Under the pieces are notes generated by a model. It did no database searches and was not told the origin of the DNA. It worked only from the letters and a program-made list of their open reading frames with translations. DNA of 64,000 nucleotides, from positions 372,001-436,000 of the forward strand of contig NZ_JAHESF010000001.1 in assembly GCF_018598225.1 (NCBI RefSeq). The letters run 5' to 3'. The position numbers and the translations under genes are program-made. Positions 60,855 to 64,000 of this stretch are shown here, piece after piece. Every line of letters starts with the position of its first letter. Positions within the stretch are counted from its first letter, which is position 1. Source of the stretch: Chryseosolibacter histidinae (lineage in GTDB: Bacteria > Bacteroidota > Bacteroidia > Cytophagales > Cyclobacteriaceae).

Positions 60855-61829
60855 ATGAACAGAGAACTTGGAATAAACGGTCCCATGGTTTCAGCCGTTG
60901 GCCTGGGCTGTATGGGAATGTCTGGCGCGTATGGAAAGGGTGATGAAAAAGAATCAATTGCCACCATCGAAAGAGCGCTTGAGCTCAATCACAATTTTTT
61001 GGATACAGCCGATTATTACCTGGCCGGCCATAATGAACAGCTCATCGCACAAGCCATAAGCGGTAAAAGAGACAAAACTTTCCTTTCGGTAAAAACCGGA
61101 ATGATGCTTTCTCCCATGGGTTATGGCCCGGTCAATGGCCATCCTGATTTCCTGCACAACGCTGTGATGTACAGCCTTCAACGTCTCAAAACGGATTATA
61201 TAGATCTTTATACCCTTGGGCGTGTGGACCCTAACGTTCCCATCGAGGAAAGTGTGGGTGCGCTATCAGCACTTGTAAAAAAAGGAGTCATTCGTTTTAT
61301 TGGTCTCTCAGAAGCATCTGCCACCAGTATCCGCAAGGCGGCAAGCGTTCATACCATTACCGCCCTTCAAATCGAATATTCTCTCTGGACCCGCGACATT
61401 GAAGCTGAGATCCTTCCAACAATCCGTGAGCTGGGAATCGGGCTGGTCGCCTATGCGCCGCTTAGCAGGGGTTTTCTGAGTGGCGCATATAAAAGACCTG
61501 AAGATCTTAAAGACAACCGTGTGCACATGCCCCGGTTTCAGGCAGAGAACTTCTACAAGAACCTGGAGCTGGTAGAGAAGGTGAAGGCCCTGGCCGCAGA
61601 AAAAGGCTGTAGCCCTTCTCAGCTGGCGATTGCCTGGGTGCTTGCTCAGGGGAAAGATATTATTACGATCCCCGGTACCAAACATATCCGGTATCTCGAA
61701 GAGAACATAGCAGCTGAAAAGGTACAGCTCACTGAAGATGATTTGCAAACCATTGAGGCCATCATGCCCGCGGGTGTTGTATCGGGCACACGTTACCCTG
61801 AGCGGTTCATGAGCGCACTAAACCGGTAA
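60855..61829 (+). CDS. Aldo/keto reductase
   Basis: ATG at 60855 starts the family pattern (GINGPMVSAVGLGCMGMSGAYG); the upstream extension is unlike any family member. FLDTADYYLAGHNEQLIAQAI carries Asp and Tyr, FLSVKTGMM carries Lys. The usual catalytic His (YYQHRVDP) is replaced by Gly in LYTLGRVDPNVPIEESVGAL, as in a subset with a non-His residue there. The NADPH site is PGTKHIRYLEENI. At 324 aa it is full length. The AraC gene 39 bases downstream probably regulates it. Substrate unknown. Confidence 0.88.
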   Translation: MNRELGINGPMVSAVGLGCMGMSGAYGKGDEKESIATIERALELNHNFLDTADYYLAGHNEQLIAQAISGKRDKTFLSVKTGMMLSPMGYGPVNGHPDFLHNAVMYSLQRLKTDYIDLYTLGRVDPNVPIEESVGALSALVKKGVIRFIGLSEASATSIRKAASVHTITALQIEYSLWTRDIEAEILPTIRELGIGLVAYAPLSRGFLSGAYKRPEDLKDNRVHMPRFQAENFYKNLELVEKVKALAAEKGCSPSQLAIAWVLAQGKDIITIPGTKHIRYLEENIAAEKVQLTEDDLQTIEAIMPAGVVSGTRYPERFMSALNR

Positions 61830-61868
61830 TTGATGGCATAGGCTTAAAATCCTGACTAAATTTGTTCA

Positions 61869-62786
61869 ATGAAGAAGGAAGATAAAGCTCCCCATAGGTT
61901 TCAATCACTCACGGAGATGCACCGGTTGTTAGGGATGCCCAAGCCGCTGCATCCGTTGATAAGCCTGGTTGAAAACAAAGACAATAAAATAGACCTGCGT
62001 AGATTTCCCAGCTCTTTCACGCATGGTTTTTATAAAGTTTCCTATAAAAAAAGCCTGAGCGGAAAATTGAAATACGGCCAGGGATTTTATGACTTTGATG
62101 AAGGCGGTTTGTTATTCAAGGCGCCCAACCAGGTCAGCGCAAATGGCGAAACCAACAACGACCATACGGGCTTCACACTGCTTTTTCATCCGGAATTTTT
62201 AGCCGGATATCCCCTGGCAAAAAGAATAAAGCAATACGGTTTCTTTTCGTATTCGGTCAATGAAGCTTTGCATCTTTCTGAAAAGGAGCGAATAATCATC
62301 GTTTCTGTTTTCAAGAGCATCCAGGAAGAGCTGCAGGATAGGATCGATGATTTTAGTCACGACATCGTTATTTCACAAATTGAAACGTTGTTGAATTACA
62401 GCAACCGGTTCTACAAGCGACAATTCATCACCCGCAAGGCAATGAGCAATGATCTTTTGCAAAAGCTGGAAGAAATTCTGGAGGCTTATTTCAATGATGA
62501 AAAGTCGCTGATGCAAGGCATTCCAACCGTACAATTTCTTGCAGACCATCTAAATGTTTCACCCGGTTATTTAAGCGACATGTTGCGTAGCCTTACGGGG
62601 CAAAACGCCCAGCAGCATATCCACGGAAAGCTGATCGAAAAAGCGAAGGAAAAAATATCGACTACCAGCTTAACGATCAGTGAAATAGCCTATCAATTAG
62701 GTTTCGAGCATCTGTCGTCGTTTACGAAATTATTCAAGGCAAAAACGAATCTTTCACCGGTAGCATACCGGCAAACCTTCAACTAA
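61869..62786 (+). CDS. AraC-family transcriptional regulator
   Basis: The N-terminal 180 residues are a cupin-like sensor domain (GFYDFDEGGLLFKAPNQV). The C-terminal DNA-binding domain has both helices: VQFLADHLNVSPGYLSDMLRSLTGQNAQQHI and TISEIAYQLGFEHLSSFTKLFKAKTNLSPVAYR. The 305-aa length is normal. It directly follows the aldo/keto reductase on the same strand. It is intact, unlike the AraC fragment at 17430. Confidence 0.92.
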   Translation: MKKEDKAPHRFQSLTEMHRLLGMPKPLHPLISLVENKDNKIDLRRFPSSFTHGFYKVSYKKSLSGKLKYGQGFYDFDEGGLLFKAPNQVSANGETNNDHTGFTLLFHPEFLAGYPLAKRIKQYGFFSYSVNEALHLSEKERIIIVSVFKSIQEELQDRIDDFSHDIVISQIETLLNYSNRFYKRQFITRKAMSNDLLQKLEEILEAYFNDEKSLMQGIPTVQFLADHLNVSPGYLSDMLRSLTGQNAQQHIHGKLIEKAKEKISTTSLTISEIAYQLGFEHLSSFTKLFKAKTNLSPVAYRQTFN

Positions 62787-62906
62787 ACGCGTGGGATTTG
62801 CCCGCCTGGGCAGACCAGGGTATTCCCAAAACCGCCATCCCCAGTCATCGGACAAAGGCTGATTTTCGCCATCAAGCTCGTACTTTAAAAAAATCCTGTG
62901 AAAAAT

Positions 62907-62938
62907 TTTGAGAAATCAATTGGTTGCGCATATATTTG
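62907..62938 (+). promoter_or_regulatory. Promoter of the ArsR/AHSA1 operon
   Basis: TTTG (62907-62910), 20 bases, TATATTTG (62931-62938): both boxes match the Bacteroidota consensus in full. The start codon lies 53 bases downstream. Confidence 0.75.
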
Positions 62939-62963
62939 CAACCAGTTAGTTGCATTGCAACCA
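62921..62963. promoter_or_regulatory. GGTTGC/GCAACC operator cluster
   Basis: TGGTTGC (62921) with GCAACCA (62938) forms a perfect inverted repeat around the -7 box. GTTGC (62949) and GCAACCA (62957) continue the pattern just downstream. A repressor bound here would cover the promoter; the ArsR protein encoded next is the obvious candidate. Confidence 0.65.
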
Positions 62964-62991
62964 TGTGATTTCATCATAAAATAACAATCTT

Positions 62992-63312
62992 ATGAGAAGA
63001 GATGTTTTTCAGGCTATTGCCGATCCTACCCGGCGAGCGATCATCACTTTAATCGCCGTGCAGGCGATGACACCCAATGCACTCGCCGAACATTTCGATA
63101 CCTCACGTCAGGCGATCTCAAAACACCTGAGAGTTTTAACCGAGTGCGAAATGGTGAAGCAGGAATTCCAGGGACGTGAGATCTATTATCAACTCGAAAT
63201 CGAAAAAATGAAAGAGATCGATGTTTGGCTCGACCAGTTCAGAAAGATCATGGAAGACCAGTTCCAGCGACTCGATAAAGTATTGTACAACCTAAAAACT
63301 AAAAAGAAATGA
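62992..63312 (+). CDS. ArsR-family winged-helix regulator
   Basis: The 106-aa protein starts [54 protein letters not shown], the standard ArsR helix-turn-helix, with a wing [11 protein letters not shown]. It has no metal-binding cysteines (only Cys near residue 60), so it is not a typical metal sensor. It shares four bases with the AHSA1 gene, a pairing seen widely. It probably represses its own promoter through the GGTTGC sites. Confidence 0.92.
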   Translation: MRRDVFQAIADPTRRAIITLIAVQAMTPNALAEHFDTSRQAISKHLRVLTECEMVKQEFQGREIYYQLEIEKMKEIDVWLDQFRKIMEDQFQRLDKVLYNLKTKKK

Positions 63313-63806
63313 ACACGCTGCTATTTGATTTTACAGTTGACAAAGCTGCAAAAAAAGTATTCATCACCAGGGAATTTGATGCCGAGCTTTCGCTGGTGTG
63401 GGATGCTTTTACGACTGCAGAGATCCTTGACCAATGGGTAGCACCGAAACCCTATGTATCGAGAACAAAATTTATGGACTTTAAAGTTGGCGGGCGAAGA
63501 TTCTATGCCATGGTAAGTCCGGAGGGGCATGAGCGTTGGGCGGTTCAGCGATACACGTCCATCAGCCCCAAAACCAACTTCAAAATGTTCAATGCTTTTG
63601 CAGACAAAAATGAAAACCCTGAATTACCAGGTTCTGACTGGGATTACAATTTCAGCGAAGAGAACGGTAAGACCATAGTGCGTATTTCTATTTATAATGA
63701 ATCGCTTGAGCGCATGCAGAAGATGATTGAAATGGGCTTCACTGAAGGATTTAAAATGTCAATGGCCAATTTGGAAAACGTGTTGGCATCCTTATCCAAG
63801 AAGTGA
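63309..63806 (+). CDS. SRPBCC/AHSA1-domain protein
   Basis: The 165-aa protein has the AHSA1 pattern: [34 protein letters not shown], then [31 protein letters not shown] and the C-terminal helix [20 protein letters not shown]. The fold has a deep pocket for hydrophobic ligands. It begins inside the end of the ArsR gene (ATGA-type overlap) and is translationally coupled. Ligand unknown. Confidence 0.9.
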   Translation: MNTLLFDFTVDKAAKKVFITREFDAELSLVWDAFTTAEILDQWVAPKPYVSRTKFMDFKVGGRRFYAMVSPEGHERWAVQRYTSISPKTNFKMFNAFADKNENPELPGSDWDYNFSEENGKTIVRISIYNESLERMQKMIEMGFTEGFKMSMANLENVLASLSKK

Positions 63807-63819
63807 TTACATTTTACCC

Positions 63820-63855
63820 GATCAGAGTCACGCACAGGGGACTCTGATCTTTTCT
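63820..63855 (+). terminator. Intrinsic terminator after AHSA1 gene
   Basis: GATCAGAGTC (63820-63829) and GACTCTGATC (63840-63849) form a perfect 10-bp stem with a ten-base loop, followed by TTTTCTC. It ends the ArsR/AHSA1 transcript 14 bases after the stop. Confidence 0.85.
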
Positions 63856-63905
63856 CAACCATCGCTTTATATGAGCTTACAGCAACAAAATGAAAAGGTG
63901 AGGTG

Positions 63906-64000
63906 ATGAACTACGCTAACGAAATGATCTCTAATATTCTGATCTTCAGAACCGATGTTCAGGAAGACAGTGACCTGAAGCGGCTGGAGCTTATACTTTC
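63906..64000 (+). CDS. Hypothetical protein, cut by window end
   Basis: ATG at 63906 follows a purine-rich AAAAGGTGAGG site. The visible residues MNYANEMISNILIFRTDVQ continue for about a dozen more to the edge. The strand ILIFRTDV followed by a charged helix recalls small ferredoxin-like (HMA-like) proteins, but too little is visible to decide. Confidence 0.45.
   Translation, partial: MNYANEMISNILIFRTDVQEDSDLKRLELIL

Noticed and set aside
61198-61230. Loss of the catalytic His in the aldo/keto reductase as evidence of a dead enzyme
   Set aside because: A whole subset of this family has another residue at that place, and the Asp, Tyr, Lys and NADPH sites are intact.
1-64000. CRISPR arrays, transposases, integrases or prophage genes
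   Set aside because: None was found. The repeats present are short and irregular, and no reading frame resembles a recombinase.

Overview
The window is a piece of a Bacteroidota chromosome, probably from Cytophagales or Chitinophagales. Evidence: two SusC/SusD pairs, an ECF sigma factor/FecR pair feeding a TonB receptor with an STN domain, FtsX/MacB-like permeases, a DUF1987 (SiaC) protein, and promoter-like TTTG-N19-TAnnTTTG sequences. I see no rRNA, no intact tRNA, no CRISPR array, no prophage and no transposase.

Region 1 (1-16993) is a surface-glycan or glycoconjugate locus. A minus-strand operon (epimerase, DegT aminotransferase, two tandem Stf0-type sulfotransferases, GT61) faces plus-strand genes for an N-terminal-SPASM radical SAM protein and a DUF6492 protein. 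A minus-strand DRE-TIM metallolyase faces a plus-strand operon (2-oxoglutarate oxygenase, third sulfotransferase, NodU-type carbamoyltransferase, two GT-B glycosyltransferases, FkbM methyltransferase). The two divergent intergenic regions share the same promoter pair and the same 26-bp central element, so all four units look co-regulated.

Region 2 (17133-18238) is a graveyard holding remnants of a lipoprotein gene, an alpha/beta hydrolase, an AraC regulator and a frameshifted hexapeptide acetyltransferase.

Region 3 (18367-31665) is a minus-strand catabolic operon with a divergent DeoR regulator: SusC, SusD, ENPP-like phosphodiesterase, polyol-type MFS permease, 2-hydroxyacid dehydrogenase, two FGGY kinases and a histidine phosphatase. 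It reads as uptake and phosphorylation of a polyol or sugar released from a phosphodiester; the substrate is unknown.

Region 4 (31821-37300) is mixed housekeeping: ABC permease, small hydrolase, small membrane protein, GNAT, LysR, SiaC.

Region 5 (37431-56378) is an alpha-mannan or N-glycan utilisation locus controlled by an ECF sigma/FecR pair: SusC with STN domain, SusD, DUF3823 lipoprotein, two GH92, one GH38 and a sulfatase, so the glycan may be sulfated. The GH38 gene carries in frame a 51-nt sequence that folds as the 3' two-thirds of tRNA-Glu(UUC).

Region 6 (56491-64000) holds a membrane-anchored unknown, a desaturase strikingly like eukaryotic dihydroceramide desaturase DES1, a lipoprotein unknown, an M23 peptidase, GreB, an aldo/keto reductase with AraC regulator, and an ArsR/AHSA1 pair with a clear promoter and operator.
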